Origin: Mucilaginibacter robiniae
GTDB taxonomy: Bacteria; Bacteroidota; Bacteroidia; Sphingobacteriales; Sphingobacteriaceae
Direction: 5' to 3'
Assembly: GCF_012849215.1 (NCBI RefSeq)
Contig: NZ_CP051682.1
Location: 1,798,001-1,862,000, forward strand
DNA length: 64,000 nucleotides
Shown piece by piece: positions 48,739 to 58,750 of the stretch. Made by a program: the position numbers and the translations under genes. Positions within the stretch are counted from its first letter, which is position 1. The number at the start of each line of letters is the position of its first letter. The notes below the pieces were generated by a model. That model had not been told where the DNA came from. It saw only the letters and a list, made by a program, of their open reading frames with translations, and did no database searches.

Positions 48739-51363
48739 ATGAAAATTGAAAATATCCAAGTCCTTCGTGGCCCTAATATCTGGAGTGTTAGCCGAAAAAA
48801 ACTCATTCAAATGCGGTTGAACTTGCAGGAACTAGAGCACCGACCCACCAATACTATTGAAGGTTTTTATGAACGATTAAAAGAACTACTGCCTAGTTTA
48901 TACGATCACCGGTGTTCGCCGGGTGTAAAAGGTGGTTTTTTCCAGCGTGTGCAGAAAGGTACCTGGATGGGGCACGTTATTGAACACATTGCTCTTGAAA
49001 TACAAACCTTAGCTGGCATGGATACCGGTTTTGGCCGAACCCGCGAAACCAAAACACCCGGTACCTACAACGTAGTATTTAACTACCTGGAAGAAAAAGT
49101 AGGCGTTTTTGCCGCCGAAGCAGCCGTACGCATTGCAGAAGCTTTGATTAAGGGTGATGACTACCCTTTGGAGGCTGACATTCAGCAGATGCGTGAAATA
49201 CGTGAAAATACCCGATTAGGCCCTAGTACAGGCTCGATTGTGGAAGAGGCTATTGCCCGTGATATTCCGTGGATCAGGCTGAACAACCAATCGTTAGTGC
49301 AATTGGGGTATGGTAAAAACCAGGTACGCATACGGGCTACCATGACGGAAAAAACCAGCAGTATAGCAGTTGATTTAGCTGGTAACAAGGATGAAACCAA
49401 GCGCATTTTGCAGGAACAGGCTATTCCGGTAGCCAAAGGCATAACCATTACTTCGACTGCGCAGGTTAAGGAAGCTATCCGTAAAGTGGGCTTCCCGCTG
49501 GTGTTTAAGCCGCTGGATGGCAATCATGGCCGGGGCGCTACGATCAACGTTAAAACGGAAGAAGAAGCGGTAGCCGCTTTTGAACATGCCGCTAAAATAT
49601 CGCGCCGGGTTATTGTAGAAAAATTTATTACCGGCTACGATTTCCGGGTGCTGGTGATTGATAATAAAATGGTAGCTGCTGCCTTGCGTGTACCGGCTCA
49701 TGTAAAAGGCGATGGCGAACATAACGTTCAACAGCTTATTGATATTGAAAATACTGACCCACGCCGGGGTTATGGACATGAAAATGTGCTTACCCATATC
49801 ACCATTGACCGGGATACGATGGATTTACTCAGTAAAAAAGGATATGGTTTGGAAACTGTACCGCCGGCAGATGAAACAGTATTTCTAAAATCAACCGCCA
49901 ACCTGAGTACCGGCGGCACTTCCATTGATGTAACCGACCAGGTACACCCGCAAAATGTATTTATTTGCGAGCGTATATCGCGCGTTATTGGCCTGGATAT
50001 TTGTGGTATCGACATCATGGCCGAAAACTTAACCGAGCCGCTTACCGAAACCGGCGGTGTAATACTGGAAGTAAATGCCGCGCCAGGTTTCCGGATGCAT
50101 ATTGCCCCAAGCGAAGGCTTACCCCGCAACGTGGCCGGCCATGTATTAGACATGCTGTATCCGCCGGGAAAATCGGCCCGCATACCCATTATTGCAACTA
50201 CTGGTACTAACGGTAAAACTACCACTACACGATTAATTGCCCACATCATCAAAAACAATGGCTATCGTGTAGGTTTCACCACTTCAGATGGTATTTACGT
50301 ACAAAATACCATGATGCTGGAAGGTGACACTACAGGTCCGGCCAGTACCGAATTTATTTTGAAAGACCCTACCGTAGAGTTTGCCGTGTTGGAAACTGCC
50401 CGTGGTGGTATTTTACGTTCCGGCTTGGGTTTTGGCCGCTGTGATATTGGGGTAATTACTAACATACAGCCCGACCATTTAGGCATCTCTGACATACATA
50501 CCTTAGACGATTTGGCACGGGTAAAAAGCGTGATTATTAAATCGGTAAAGAAAGACGGTTGGGGTGTATTAAATGCGGATAATGAGCATTGTGTACGCAT
50601 CGGTAAACAGGCGGATTGCAACATAGCTTATTTTAGCCGCAATGAGAACAACCCGGTTATTAAGACGCATTGCCAGAAAGGTGGTATAGCCTGTGTTTGC
50701 GAGAATGGCTTTATCACCATTAAAAAAGGCGATTGGAAAATACGGGTACAGCGTACCAGTCAGATACCACTTACTTTTGGCGGCACGGTGAACTTCATGA
50801 TTGAAAACGTAATGGCCGCCACGCTGGCCGCTTACCTGTGGGGCATCAAAACAGAAGATATCAGAACACCACTGCAAAGTTTCATCCCATCAGTTGTACA
50901 AACCCCTGGACGCATGAATATTTTTGAGTTCCGGGACTTTAAATTTATGGTAGATTTTGCCCATAACCCAGATGGCTACAACGGCATTAAAGAGTTTCTG
51001 AAAACAGTAGATTCACCTTATAAAATTGGTTTAATTGCCGGTACCGGCGATCGGCGCGATGAAGATATACGTGAATTAGGCCGCATCTCCGCCCAAATGT
51101 TTGACCATGTTCTGTTACGCCAGGAACATCACCTGCGTGGCCGTACCCGCGAAAACATTCTAGGATTGATGGTAGAAGGTCTTAAGGAAGTAAAACCCGA
51201 CATAAGCTATGAGCTTTTGGAAGATGAAACTGATGCTATTGCTTATGCCATTAACCTGGCACGTCCCGGCACTTTCATCACTACCCTAAGCGACGCGGTA
51301 GATAATGCTATCGAAATTATTCAGAATCATCAGGATCGTGAACGAGCGCCGTCGGCAAAGTAG
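48739..51363 (+). CDS. cphA: Cyanophycin synthetase
   Basis: 874 residues, the family's usual size. The N-terminal domain (about 1-160, including GFFQRVQKGTWMGHVIEHIA) is specific to CphA. The ATP-grasp domain (about 220-470) with KPLDGNHGRGATINVKTEEE and GVILEVNAAPGFRMHIAPSE adds arginine or aspartate to the growing chain. The C-terminal Mur-ligase-like domain has the P-loop TTGTNGKTTTT (about 486-496), ITNIQPDHLGI and VDFAHNPDGYNGI. It makes the arginine/aspartate storage polymer without ribosomes. All catalytic motifs I can check are intact. Confidence 0.95.
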   Translation: MKIENIQVLRGPNIWSVSRKKLIQMRLNLQELEHRPTNTIEGFYERLKELLPSLYDHRCSPGVKGGFFQRVQKGTWMGHVIEHIALEIQTLAGMDTGFGRTRETKTPGTYNVVFNYLEEKVGVFAAEAAVRIAEALIKGDDYPLEADIQQMREIRENTRLGPSTGSIVEEAIARDIPWIRLNNQSLVQLGYGKNQVRIRATMTEKTSSIAVDLAGNKDETKRILQEQAIPVAKGITITSTAQVKEAIRKVGFPLVFKPLDGNHGRGATINVKTEEEAVAAFEHAAKISRRVIVEKFITGYDFRVLVIDNKMVAAALRVPAHVKGDGEHNVQQLIDIENTDPRRGYGHENVLTHITIDRDTMDLLSKKGYGLETVPPADETVFLKSTANLSTGGTSIDVTDQVHPQNVFICERISRVIGLDICGIDIMAENLTEPLTETGGVILEVNAAPGFRMHIAPSEGLPRNVAGHVLDMLYPPGKSARIPIIATTGTNGKTTTTRLIAHIIKNNGYRVGFTTSDGIYVQNTMMLEGDTTGPASTEFILKDPTVEFAVLETARGGILRSGLGFGRCDIGVITNIQPDHLGISDIHTLDDLARVKSVIIKSVKKDGWGVLNADNEHCVRIGKQADCNIAYFSRNENNPVIKTHCQKGGIACVCENGFITIKKGDWKIRVQRTSQIPLTFGGTVNFMIENVMAATLAAYLWGIKTEDIRTPLQSFIPSVVQTPGRMNIFEFRDFKFMVDFAHNPDGYNGIKEFLKTVDSPYKIGLIAGTGDRRDEDIRELGRISAQMFDHVLLRQEHHLRGRTRENILGLMVEGLKEVKPDISYELLEDETDAIAYAINLARPGTFITTLSDAVDNAIEIIQNHQDRERAPSAK

Positions 51364-51416
51364 TACAATCCTAGTAGCAGTATCGGGTATTATCATCCGT
51401 TACTGCTACTTATTAT

Positions 51417-52040
51417 TTATCGCCTATGGCCTAAATAGTAGTGCCATAGCAACATGGCCGCTATACTGCGGTAAGGCCGCCATGTTTCGGCCCTAGCAAG
51501 CAATTCTTCTTTAGTGGTAGTGGAAGGCAACTGCTTCAGGCGTTTTAGGGCATTGATAATAGCTAAATCTCCTATTGGAAAAACATCAGTACGGTGCAAC
51601 ACCATAAGCAGGTAAATGTCAGTTGTCCAGTTACCGATACCTTTTAAAGCAGTAAGCCGGGCACGCACTTCCTGATCCGGCAATTGTTCTAACTCCTCTA
51701 AATTGAGCTTTCCACCTAGTAAAGCTCCAGCCAAATACTTGGTATAAGTAGCTTTCTGCCTGCTAAAGTAACAAGCTTTCAATTCTTCATCGGTTAGCAT
51801 GAGCACCCGGCTAGGTGTAATTTGCTGTACACGTTCTTTCAACTTATTCAATGCCGACAACGCCGAAGCTAATGACACCTGCTGCTCCAAAATAATGTGC
51901 ACTAACGATTCAAAGGTATTCGCCCGCGACCAGTATGGTGGGTAACCATAAGCCTGAATAACTGCTGCAAAATCAGCATCTGCCTGCGCCAACTGATCGC
52001 ATAGTTGATGATAGTTTTGCTCATTAAAGGTTAAACTCAT
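51417..52040 (-). CDS. DNA-3-methyladenine glycosylase, AlkA/HhH-GPD type
   Basis: 207 residues, the single-domain form without the N-terminal AlkA domain. HIILEQQVSLASALSALNKL opens the helical core; the helix-hairpin-helix is LTALKGIGNWTTDIYLLMVL, and the catalytic Asp lies in VFPIGDLAIINALKRL. It removes alkylated purines in base excision repair. It converges with cphA (54 bases apart) and lies just downstream of the deacetylase gene. No terminator was seen between it and cphA. Confidence 0.92.
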   Translation of the reverse strand: MSLTFNEQNYHQLCDQLAQADADFAAVIQAYGYPPYWSRANTFESLVHIILEQQVSLASALSALNKLKERVQQITPSRVLMLTDEELKACYFSRQKATYTKYLAGALLGGKLNLEELEQLPDQEVRARLTALKGIGNWTTDIYLLMVLHRTDVFPIGDLAIINALKRLKQLPSTTTKEELLARAETWRPYRSIAAMLLWHYYLGHRR

Positions 52041-52093
52041 GGTAGCACGCAGTTAATATTTATATAGATATGTACAGTTCAAGGGCTTTATGG

Positions 52094-53089
52094 TTACTTG
52101 CTTCCTTCAAATTCTGCATCTACGGTTTCGCGTAAATCATATAACAACCACTGCTTTTTGGCAATAGCCTGTGTTTTGGAACGGAGCAGTTGAATAAAAT
52201 CTTGTACGCCTACTGGCTCGTTGCCGTTGCCATGTATCAGCACAATACTGCCAGATTGCGGTTGCTGTCCCTTAGCCAGCCAAGCATCGGTACCAATAGG
52301 TATTAAACCAAAATCAGTAATTTTATAAACCAGTTGCTGGTCAGACACCAAGCCCGGAAAACGGAAGAATACCGAAGGCAGTAAACCATTTTTCAGCATA
52401 GCTTTTTCGGTTTCCAGTACTTCATAGCTGATGTTGGTACTGGGTTCCAGTAAAAAATTTTCTTTCAGCGGCAAGTTTTTGCTTACCCGATGATTAAAGG
52501 AATGGTTAACCCAAGTAACATATATTTCCTGCTTTTGCTGTTGTTGCTTCAGCCACGCCAAATCTTGCGGGTGCTGCCGCATCCAGATGCCGGTAACTGA
52601 TAAGGCAATAGGTACAGGCCGTTCTACTTGCTGAAAAGCCTGAAACATATCGGTAAAAATGCGTTTATCGAGCGGCCGGTGCGATGGGCATAAATCAGCC
52701 GTCAAGCTAATGCCGGTTTCTTTTGGCAAGCCCCGTTCAATGCCGGCATCCTGCACCATTACGGATTGGTTTTCGGCCTGCCGTAAAGCTTTCTCGTAAG
52801 GAGTTTTCTTAAACACATCCCGCACCTGATTGAGCGTTAAAGATTGTATTTGATAAAAGCTAGGCTCATCAATCTTGGTTTCTAGTGTTTGCGGGTTTAC
52901 CAGCAAGAGGTATGTTTTACCTGCGTTACTAAACTGCCGCAGTATTATCCAATCTTGCGGATAGTGCTTAGCCCAACCATAATACACTTTATAGTTTTGT
53001 ATGTGCAGGTAATTGGCTTGTGCTGAAACTTTAATTGTTGTTAAAACCAGCAAGGTTAAGGCAATAAAACAAGTAAACAGAAACTTCAT
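52094..53089 (-). CDS. Secreted polysaccharide-deacetylase-family protein
   Basis: 331 residues from the ATG at 53089 (MKFLFTCFIALTLLVLTTIK, cleaved after VSAQ); an in-frame ATG six codons upstream is less likely. The NodB-like domain occupies about 125-320: SLTADLCPSHRPLDKRIF contains the catalytic-type Asp, YVTWVNHSFNHRVSKNL the His-x3-His metal site, and FFRFPGLVSDQQLVYKI the RxPG motif. SIVLIHGNGNEP is the last motif. A preceding 100-residue N-terminal part is unassigned. The target polymer is unknown. Confidence 0.85.
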   Translation of the reverse strand: MKFLFTCFIALTLLVLTTIKVSAQANYLHIQNYKVYYGWAKHYPQDWIILRQFSNAGKTYLLLVNPQTLETKIDEPSFYQIQSLTLNQVRDVFKKTPYEKALRQAENQSVMVQDAGIERGLPKETGISLTADLCPSHRPLDKRIFTDMFQAFQQVERPVPIALSVTGIWMRQHPQDLAWLKQQQQKQEIYVTWVNHSFNHRVSKNLPLKENFLLEPSTNISYEVLETEKAMLKNGLLPSVFFRFPGLVSDQQLVYKITDFGLIPIGTDAWLAKGQQPQSGSIVLIHGNGNEPVGVQDFIQLLRSKTQAIAKKQWLLYDLRETVDAEFEGSK

Positions 53090-53176
53090 GATAGGTTTGC
53101 AAATCAATTAAGCTATAAAAATGTTTGTAGTATAATTGAGGTATCAGATATTTAGCCCTCAAATTTACATTTAGCT

Positions 53177-53938
53177 ATGACTCGTTTATCTGTCAACATT
53201 AATAAAATAGCCACACTTCGTAATTCACGCGGTGGCAACAACCCAGATTTAATTCAGGTAGCCAAAGATTGTGAAGCTTTTGGTGCACAAGGCATTACTG
53301 TACACCCCAGGCCAGATGAACGCCATATACGGTATGATGATGTTTACGCTTTGAAAGAAATTGTGACTGCCGAATTTAACATTGAAGGTAATTGCGACGA
53401 GGAAAAGTTCATGGATTTGGTACTAGCCGTAAAACCGCACCAGGTTACACTGGTACCTGATGCCCGAGGCCAGCTTACCTCCAACCACGGTTGGAACACG
53501 ATTGAAAACAAACGCTATTTAACCGATGTGGTTAAAGCTTTTCAGGATGAAGGCATACGAGTATCCTTATTTGTTGACCCGCTGCCCGAAATGGTAGAAG
53601 CTGCCGCCGCAACCGGTACCGACCGCGTTGAGCTATATACCGAAGCCTACGCCTCCCATTATCACCAAGGCATTGAGCTGGCTGCCGCTCCTTATATACA
53701 AGCTGCCGAAATGGCTCAAAAAGTGGGTTTAGGCCTTAATGCCGGTCATGATTTGGATTTGAATAACTTGCAATACTTCGCCCGCAATATACCCGGCTTA
53801 CAGGAAGTAAGCATTGGTCATGCCCTGGTTTGTGATGCCTTATACTATGGCTTGGAAAACACCATACAAATGTATCTGCAAAGATTATCGAACATACCAA
53901 CAGGCAATGAAGAAATTCCGGTAAAAGGCGAAGTATAA
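53177..53938 (+). CDS. pdxJ: Pyridoxine 5'-phosphate synthase
   Basis: 253 residues. LSVNINKIATLRNSRGGNNP contains the usual substrate-binding start, followed by GAQGITVHPRPDERHIRYDD, FNIEGNCDEEKFMDLVLAVK, VTLVPDARGQLTSNHGWN and VSLFVDPLPEMVEAAAATGT. GLGLNAGHDLDLNN and EVSIGHALVCDALYYGLE close the TIM barrel. It condenses 3-amino-2-oxopropyl phosphate with deoxyxylulose 5-phosphate to make vitamin B6 in the DXP-dependent pathway. It is divergent from the deacetylase gene and stands alone. Confidence 0.97.
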   Translation: MTRLSVNINKIATLRNSRGGNNPDLIQVAKDCEAFGAQGITVHPRPDERHIRYDDVYALKEIVTAEFNIEGNCDEEKFMDLVLAVKPHQVTLVPDARGQLTSNHGWNTIENKRYLTDVVKAFQDEGIRVSLFVDPLPEMVEAAAATGTDRVELYTEAYASHYHQGIELAAAPYIQAAEMAQKVGLGLNAGHDLDLNNLQYFARNIPGLQEVSIGHALVCDALYYGLENTIQMYLQRLSNIPTGNEEIPVKGEV

Positions 53939-54036
53939 TCTGAGCACATCAATTATTTATATATAATACGTTTACACAGGGCTGAATAGCCCTGTTTTTG
54001 TTTAAAGCAATACCATTGTCAGTATGTGTTTATCAA

Positions 54037-54067
54037 TTGTTAATCAACTGTTAAAAACGTACCTTTG
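54037..54067 (+). promoter_or_regulatory. Bacteroidota promoter of gcvP
   Basis: TTG (54037-54039) is followed after exactly 20 bases by TACCTTTG (54060-54067), an ideal TTG-N20-TAnnTTTG promoter. The ATG lies 27 bases beyond the box. No glycine-riboswitch-like structure is evident in the leader. Confidence 0.6.
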
Positions 54068-54094
54068 CGGGCAAACTAAAGGGTTCCCTATTTC

Positions 54095-57004
54095 ATGAAA
54101 CTGAATATTGATTATCAGGAAAAATTCCAGGCCCGCCACATTGCACCCAACGCGGCTGATACCGCCAAAATGCTGAAAACCGTTGGCGTAAATTCATTAG
54201 ATGAACTGATTGAACAAACTATACCGAATCAAATCAGGCTGAAAAAGCCTTTGAATTTGCCGGTTGCCAAAAGCGAGTTTGATTACCTGAATACCTTGAA
54301 GCAAACCGCTTCTAAAAACAAGGTATTTAAATCGTACATCGGCCAGGGTTATTATGATGTAATTGTACCGGGCGTAATACAGCGCAACATTCTGGAAAAT
54401 CCAGGATGGTACACTCAATACACGCCTTACCAGGCTGAAATTGCCCAAGGCCGTCTGCAAGCCTTGCTCAATTTCCAAACTATGGTTATTGACCTGACCG
54501 GGATGGAAATTGCAAACGCTTCTTTATTAGATGAAGGTACGGCTGCTGCCGAAGCTATGTTTATGCAGTATAGCTTACGTAAAAACCAGAAAGCCAACGT
54601 ATTTTTTGTGTCGGAAGAACTGTTCCCGCAAACTATAGATATTTTAAAAACCCGTTCAGAACCTTACGGCATTCAACTACTGGTAGGCGACCACCGCACC
54701 GTAGAGCTGACCGATGACATGTTTGGCGCTATTGTGCAATACCCTGCCGGTAATGGTGCGGTATATAACTATGCTGATTTTGCGGCACAAGCCCATACCA
54801 AAAATATTAAATTAACTGTAGTAGCCGACCTACTGAGCTTAGTACTCCTCACTCCTCCGGGAGAATGGGGTGCAGACATTGTGGTAGGTACCAGCCAGCG
54901 TTTTGGCGTACCAATGGGCTTTGGTGGCCCCCATGCTGCATTTTTTGCTACGAAAGAAGAATATAAACGTTCTATGCCAGGCCGCATCATCGGTGTTACT
55001 ATTGATAGTGCCGGTAACTATGCCCTGCGCATGGCTTTACAAACCCGCGAGCAGCACATCCGCCGGGATAAAGCGACTTCCAACATCTGTACCGCCCAAG
55101 CATTGCTGGCTATTATGGCTGGTATGTATGCCGCTTATCACGGTCCGCAAGGTTTAAAGTTGATTACTGAACGCGTTCATGGCTTAGCCGTGTTGTTGGC
55201 TAATTCTTTACAGCAGTTAGGCTACCCACAATTAAACGAAGCTTATTTTGATACGCTGAAGTTTGATGTTGGCGAACTGGCCGGTTCTATTCATTCAGAA
55301 GCCTTGAACAACGAAATGAACCTGCATTATAGCGGTTCTGTCGTTACTATTGCTCTGGATGAAACTACTTCGGTAGAAGATGTAAAAACCATTATTCGCT
55401 TTTTTGCTAAAGTAAAAGGCAAAAACCTGAATGATGTAAACTTTGATGAGCTGAAAAGCAATCTGCAAACAGTTATTCCAACCGAGTTGCAGCGCCAGTC
55501 AGCTTATTTAACTCACCCAGTTTTCAACTCGCACCATTCTGAGCATGAGATGCTGCGCTATATCAAATCATTAGAAGCAAAAGACCTTTCTTTGTGCCAC
55601 TCGATGATTGCCCTGGGTTCTTGCACCATGAAACTGAATGCCACTACTGAGATGGTACCAGTTACCTGGCCAGAGTTCAGCAAAATGCACCCGTTTGCAC
55701 CAACCGACCAAACCGGCGGCTACATGCAACTGTTTGATGAATTGAACCAGTGGTTAAGTGAAATTACCGGCTTTGCGGCTATGAGCTTGCAACCTAATGC
55801 TGGTGCACAAGGTGAGTATGCCGGTCTGATGGTGATTCGTGCTTACCATAACGACCGTGGCGATCATCATCGTAATGTGGCTTTGATTCCAGCTTCGGCA
55901 CATGGTACGAATCCGGCTTCGGCAGCTATGGCTGGTATGAAAATTATCGTGGTAAAATGCGATGAGAACGGCAACATTGATGTAGCCGACCTGAAAGCCA
56001 AAGCCGAGCAGCATAAAGATGATTTATCATGCCTGATGGTGACTTATCCGTCAACTCACGGCGTATTTGAAGAATCTATTATCGAGATCTGTAATATCAT
56101 CCACGAAAATGGCGGACAGGTATATATGGATGGTGCTAACATGAATGCTCAGGTAGGTTTAACCAGTCCGGCTAATATTGGTGCCGACGTTTGCCACCTG
56201 AACCTGCACAAAACCTTCTGTATTCCGCATGGTGGTGGTGGTCCTGGCATGGGTCCGATTGGCGTAGCTAAACACTTAGTGCCTTACCTGCCTGGCCATG
56301 CCGTAGTCAATATCGATCAAGGGAAATCTATTCCGGCAGTATCTGCCGCACCTTGGGGTTCGGCTTCTATTTTGGTGATTTCTCATGCTTATATCGCCAT
56401 GATGGGCGGCGAAGGTTTAACCAATGCTACTCAATACGCTATCCTGAATGCTAACTACATTAAAGCACGTCTGGAAGGTCATTATCCAGTATTGTACACC
56501 GGCACCAACGGCCGTTGCGCACACGAAATGATTTTGGATTGCCGCGCCTTTAAAAACTTTGGCGTTGAGGTAACCGATATTGCCAAACGTTTAATGGACT
56601 ATGGCTTCCACGCACCAACTGTATCCTTCCCGGTTGCTGGTACCGTGATGGTAGAGCCTACTGAATCAGAGCCTAAACATGAGCTGGATCGTTTTTGCGA
56701 TGCCATGATTTCTATTCGTCATGAAATTGATGATGTACAGAAAGGCTTGTTAGACAAAACTGATAACCCGCTGAAAAATGCACCGCATACCGCTGCTGTA
56801 ATTACCGGTAATGACTGGAAGCATCCATACACCCGCCAAAAAGCAGGTTTCCCATTGCCTTACGTAGCCGATTATAAATTCTGGCCATCTGTAGGTCGGG
56901 TAAATGATACTTATGGCGATCGTACCCTAATCTGTTCTTGCCCGCCGCTAAGCGATTACGAGTTTGAGGAAAGCGAAATAACTACGCCTGAATACGGCAC
57001 TTGA
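54095..57004 (+). CDS. gcvP: Glycine dehydrogenase (decarboxylating), P protein of the glycine cleavage system
   Basis: 969 residues, the fused single-chain form. The N-terminal half (about 1-450) is the degenerate aminotransferase fold with [20 protein letters not shown] and [20 protein letters not shown]. The C-terminal half holds the active site: [48 protein letters not shown], and the PLP-binding Lys706 in [16 protein letters not shown]. It decarboxylates glycine and passes the aminomethyl group to the H protein. The gcvH and gcvT genes are not in this window, so the system is dispersed. It has its own promoter and terminator. Confidence 0.98.
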   Translation: MKLNIDYQEKFQARHIAPNAADTAKMLKTVGVNSLDELIEQTIPNQIRLKKPLNLPVAKSEFDYLNTLKQTASKNKVFKSYIGQGYYDVIVPGVIQRNILENPGWYTQYTPYQAEIAQGRLQALLNFQTMVIDLTGMEIANASLLDEGTAAAEAMFMQYSLRKNQKANVFFVSEELFPQTIDILKTRSEPYGIQLLVGDHRTVELTDDMFGAIVQYPAGNGAVYNYADFAAQAHTKNIKLTVVADLLSLVLLTPPGEWGADIVVGTSQRFGVPMGFGGPHAAFFATKEEYKRSMPGRIIGVTIDSAGNYALRMALQTREQHIRRDKATSNICTAQALLAIMAGMYAAYHGPQGLKLITERVHGLAVLLANSLQQLGYPQLNEAYFDTLKFDVGELAGSIHSEALNNEMNLHYSGSVVTIALDETTSVEDVKTIIRFFAKVKGKNLNDVNFDELKSNLQTVIPTELQRQSAYLTHPVFNSHHSEHEMLRYIKSLEAKDLSLCHSMIALGSCTMKLNATTEMVPVTWPEFSKMHPFAPTDQTGGYMQLFDELNQWLSEITGFAAMSLQPNAGAQGEYAGLMVIRAYHNDRGDHHRNVALIPASAHGTNPASAAMAGMKIIVVKCDENGNIDVADLKAKAEQHKDDLSCLMVTYPSTHGVFEESIIEICNIIHENGGQVYMDGANMNAQVGLTSPANIGADVCHLNLHKTFCIPHGGGGPGMGPIGVAKHLVPYLPGHAVVNIDQGKSIPAVSAAPWGSASILVISHAYIAMMGGEGLTNATQYAILNANYIKARLEGHYPVLYTGTNGRCAHEMILDCRAFKNFGVEVTDIAKRLMDYGFHAPTVSFPVAGTVMVEPTESEPKHELDRFCDAMISIRHEIDDVQKGLLDKTDNPLKNAPHTAAVITGNDWKHPYTRQKAGFPLPYVADYKFWPSVGRVNDTYGDRTLICSCPPLSDYEFEESEITTPEYGT

Positions 57005-57027
57005 TTCTGAATCAAAATTTGCAGAAT

Positions 57028-57065
57028 CAACAAAAAAGGGATTGATATCAATCCCTTTTTTGTTG
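57028..57065 (+). terminator. Perfect 38-bp palindrome, terminator of gcvP
   Basis: The sequence is its own reverse complement over 38 bases, centred on GATATC, with AAAAAAGGG / CCCTTTTTT arms. It lies 24 bases after the gcvP stop and can terminate in both directions, including the convergent gene at 57092. Confidence 0.85.
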
Positions 57066-57091
57066 AGATAAAATTATTCAAGAAATAACTT

Positions 57092-57469
57092 TTATTTTTT
57101 AATCTTAATTAAAGATTGCCAGTAAGCAAAAATGTTCAGCATTAATATAATAATGTAAATCGTAGGTATAATTAATAAGTAATTTCTTGAACCATTTATC
57201 TTAACATTCTTTATGAAAATATATGCTGGTAAAGCATACAAAGCCACAACAACAATTATCAATCCCAAGTGCCATCCTGTTTTATAGGGCTTAGTCAATG
57301 ATGCGTATCCCATGTATCCTATACTTGTTATAAGCAAAACCTCGATAATATTCATAACAAGAACTACAAGAAATTTATCTCCTCCAGAATAAACGAAAAT
57401 TGAGTAAGACAATGCTGCAATTAAAGGCAAAACAAGCATTAGAATAAGTAATAACTTCAATAATTTCAT
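57092..57469 (-). CDS. Small hypothetical integral membrane protein, AT-rich
   Basis: 125 residues with four hydrophobic segments, near 4-28, 32-55, 67-87 and 95-118. Loops are short and basic. No family is recognised. The coding sequence is distinctly AT-rich and Ile/Leu-dominated compared with flanking genes, and the following 385-base gap has the same look, so this may be an accessory insertion. Coding status rests on the intact frame and coherent four-helix topology. Confidence 0.6.
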   Translation of the reverse strand: MKLLKLLLILMLVLPLIAALSYSIFVYSGGDKFLVVLVMNIIEVLLITSIGYMGYASLTKPYKTGWHLGLIIVVVALYALPAYIFIKNVKINGSRNYLLIIPTIYIIILMLNIFAYWQSLIKIKK

Positions 57470-57854
57470 ACCATTTAATTACACTTGAAAGTAGATTGGA
57501 AGCTTATTTAATATCTTACAAGCTTCTGCCTTAACCTACATAGTTGCGTACAGTCTGTATCGCTTTTATAATATATGCATGCTTTTACCCGTAGGCAATT
57601 TAGATGCAAGGCTACCTATAAAACTAAAAACTTTGGAAGGTAAACGTGTTTTCCAGAATTCAACTATTGCATTATAATAGCTTTAGGACTATACACTGCC
57701 ATAAGTAATATGTGGCATATCAGTAAATTATGTAAAACAAAACACTTATAGATGAAGGGTATTAGTTAATTATTCTGTATGAGTTACTTAGCCCAAAGTT
57801 CCTCTTGCATCTATTACCAATATTTTGTAGTTTGTTCCATTTAATCTCCAATAT
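57470..57854. other. AT-rich intergenic region
   Basis: A 385-base gap between divergent small membrane-protein genes. No ORF of interest, no tRNA and no copy of the window's repeats was recognised. A TATTTTG run near 57823 resembles a -7 box for the DoxX-like gene but is one base short of TAnnTTTG. Confidence 0.4.
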
Positions 57855-58229
57855 ATGAAAATTATCATGATTATCGTTCGTACGCTAATGGGGCTTTTGT
57901 TACTGTTTGCGTCCGTTAGTTTTTTCTTTAAGCTGATGCCTATGCCGCAGGCAACAGGTCAGGCTAAAGTGTATAACGATGGCTTGGCCGTTGTAGGTAT
58001 CATGAACATTGTGAAGGTGCTGGAATTACTTTGTGGACTAGCTTTTGTTACTGGCCGTTTTGTTACACTGGCGGTTGTAGTGATTTTTCCGATACTGATT
58101 AATATCGTTTTATTTCATGCAGTAGTAGCGCCCAGCGGCTTAACATCAGGAGCATTATTGCTGGTAGGCGATTTATTTTTGGCTTATTATTACCGTCGGA
58201 ACTATGTATCGCTATTTGCTATAAAATAG
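57855..58229 (+). CDS. DoxX-like small membrane protein
   Basis: 124 residues with four membrane helices (about 3-24, 47-67, 70-92 and 97-115). The opening IIVRTLMGLLLLFASVSFFF and the MNIVKVLELLCGLAFVTGRF helix follow the DoxX/DUF4870-like pattern (four-helix, short loops). The charged C-terminus YYRRNYVSLFAIK is cytoplasmic. DoxX-like proteins are linked to redox balance at the membrane in some bacteria; the role here is unknown. It is transcribed alone. Confidence 0.75.
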   Translation: MKIIMIIVRTLMGLLLLFASVSFFFKLMPMPQATGQAKVYNDGLAVVGIMNIVKVLELLCGLAFVTGRFVTLAVVVIFPILINIVLFHAVVAPSGLTSGALLLVGDLFLAYYYRRNYVSLFAIK

Positions 58230-58295
58230 TAGTAACTAATTTACAGCAAGCATCAAGGCCGTAGTAGTATTTTAAAACTAAATTATATTTAATAT

Positions 58296-58586
58296 TTACT
58301 TCAAATACTGCTTTTTAAAATCATCAGCCAAGGTGAGTGCCGAACGTGTAAACTCCGACATCATATCAGCTTTTTGGTCGATAGTAACCTTACTATGGGC
58401 ATAGTCTTTAAGCATATACTGTAATATGCCAGTATACTGCTCGGTAATTACTTTTTCTATCACCTCATCGCACTTGTGGCTTTTGTCGAGTTTAGAAGCG
58501 GTAATTTCTTTTTTAAGTTCTTTATCTAAATGAAGTTTTATAGTGTCCAGTTTAATTCTGCAAAACTTCTTTAATGTATTTTCCAT
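58296..58586 (-). CDS. Small hypothetical soluble protein
   Basis: 96 residues, helical and lysine-rich, no signal or membrane segment. Segments: CRIKLDTIKLHLDKELKKEI, KCDEVIEKVITEQYTGILQY and SEFTRSALTLADDFKKQYLK. No motif is recognised. It stands alone between the DoxX-like gene (convergent) and a 160-base gap. The product may be real by composition and start context but no family supports it. Confidence 0.55.
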   Translation of the reverse strand: MENTLKKFCRIKLDTIKLHLDKELKKEITASKLDKSHKCDEVIEKVITEQYTGILQYMLKDYAHSKVTIDQKADMMSEFTRSALTLADDFKKQYLK

Positions 58587-58750
58587 TTTAATGCAACAAA
58601 GATGGCGCTTAGTACTTGGCTACTGGTAGTAGCCATTCAGGTTTACCAGCCCTCTAACACCGCTTACCTGCTATTGTTTACGCTAGCTTAACGGATGTGT
58701 ATTCTTATGCGTCATGTTGTTCTCAGAATTCACATTACAACACATCAATA

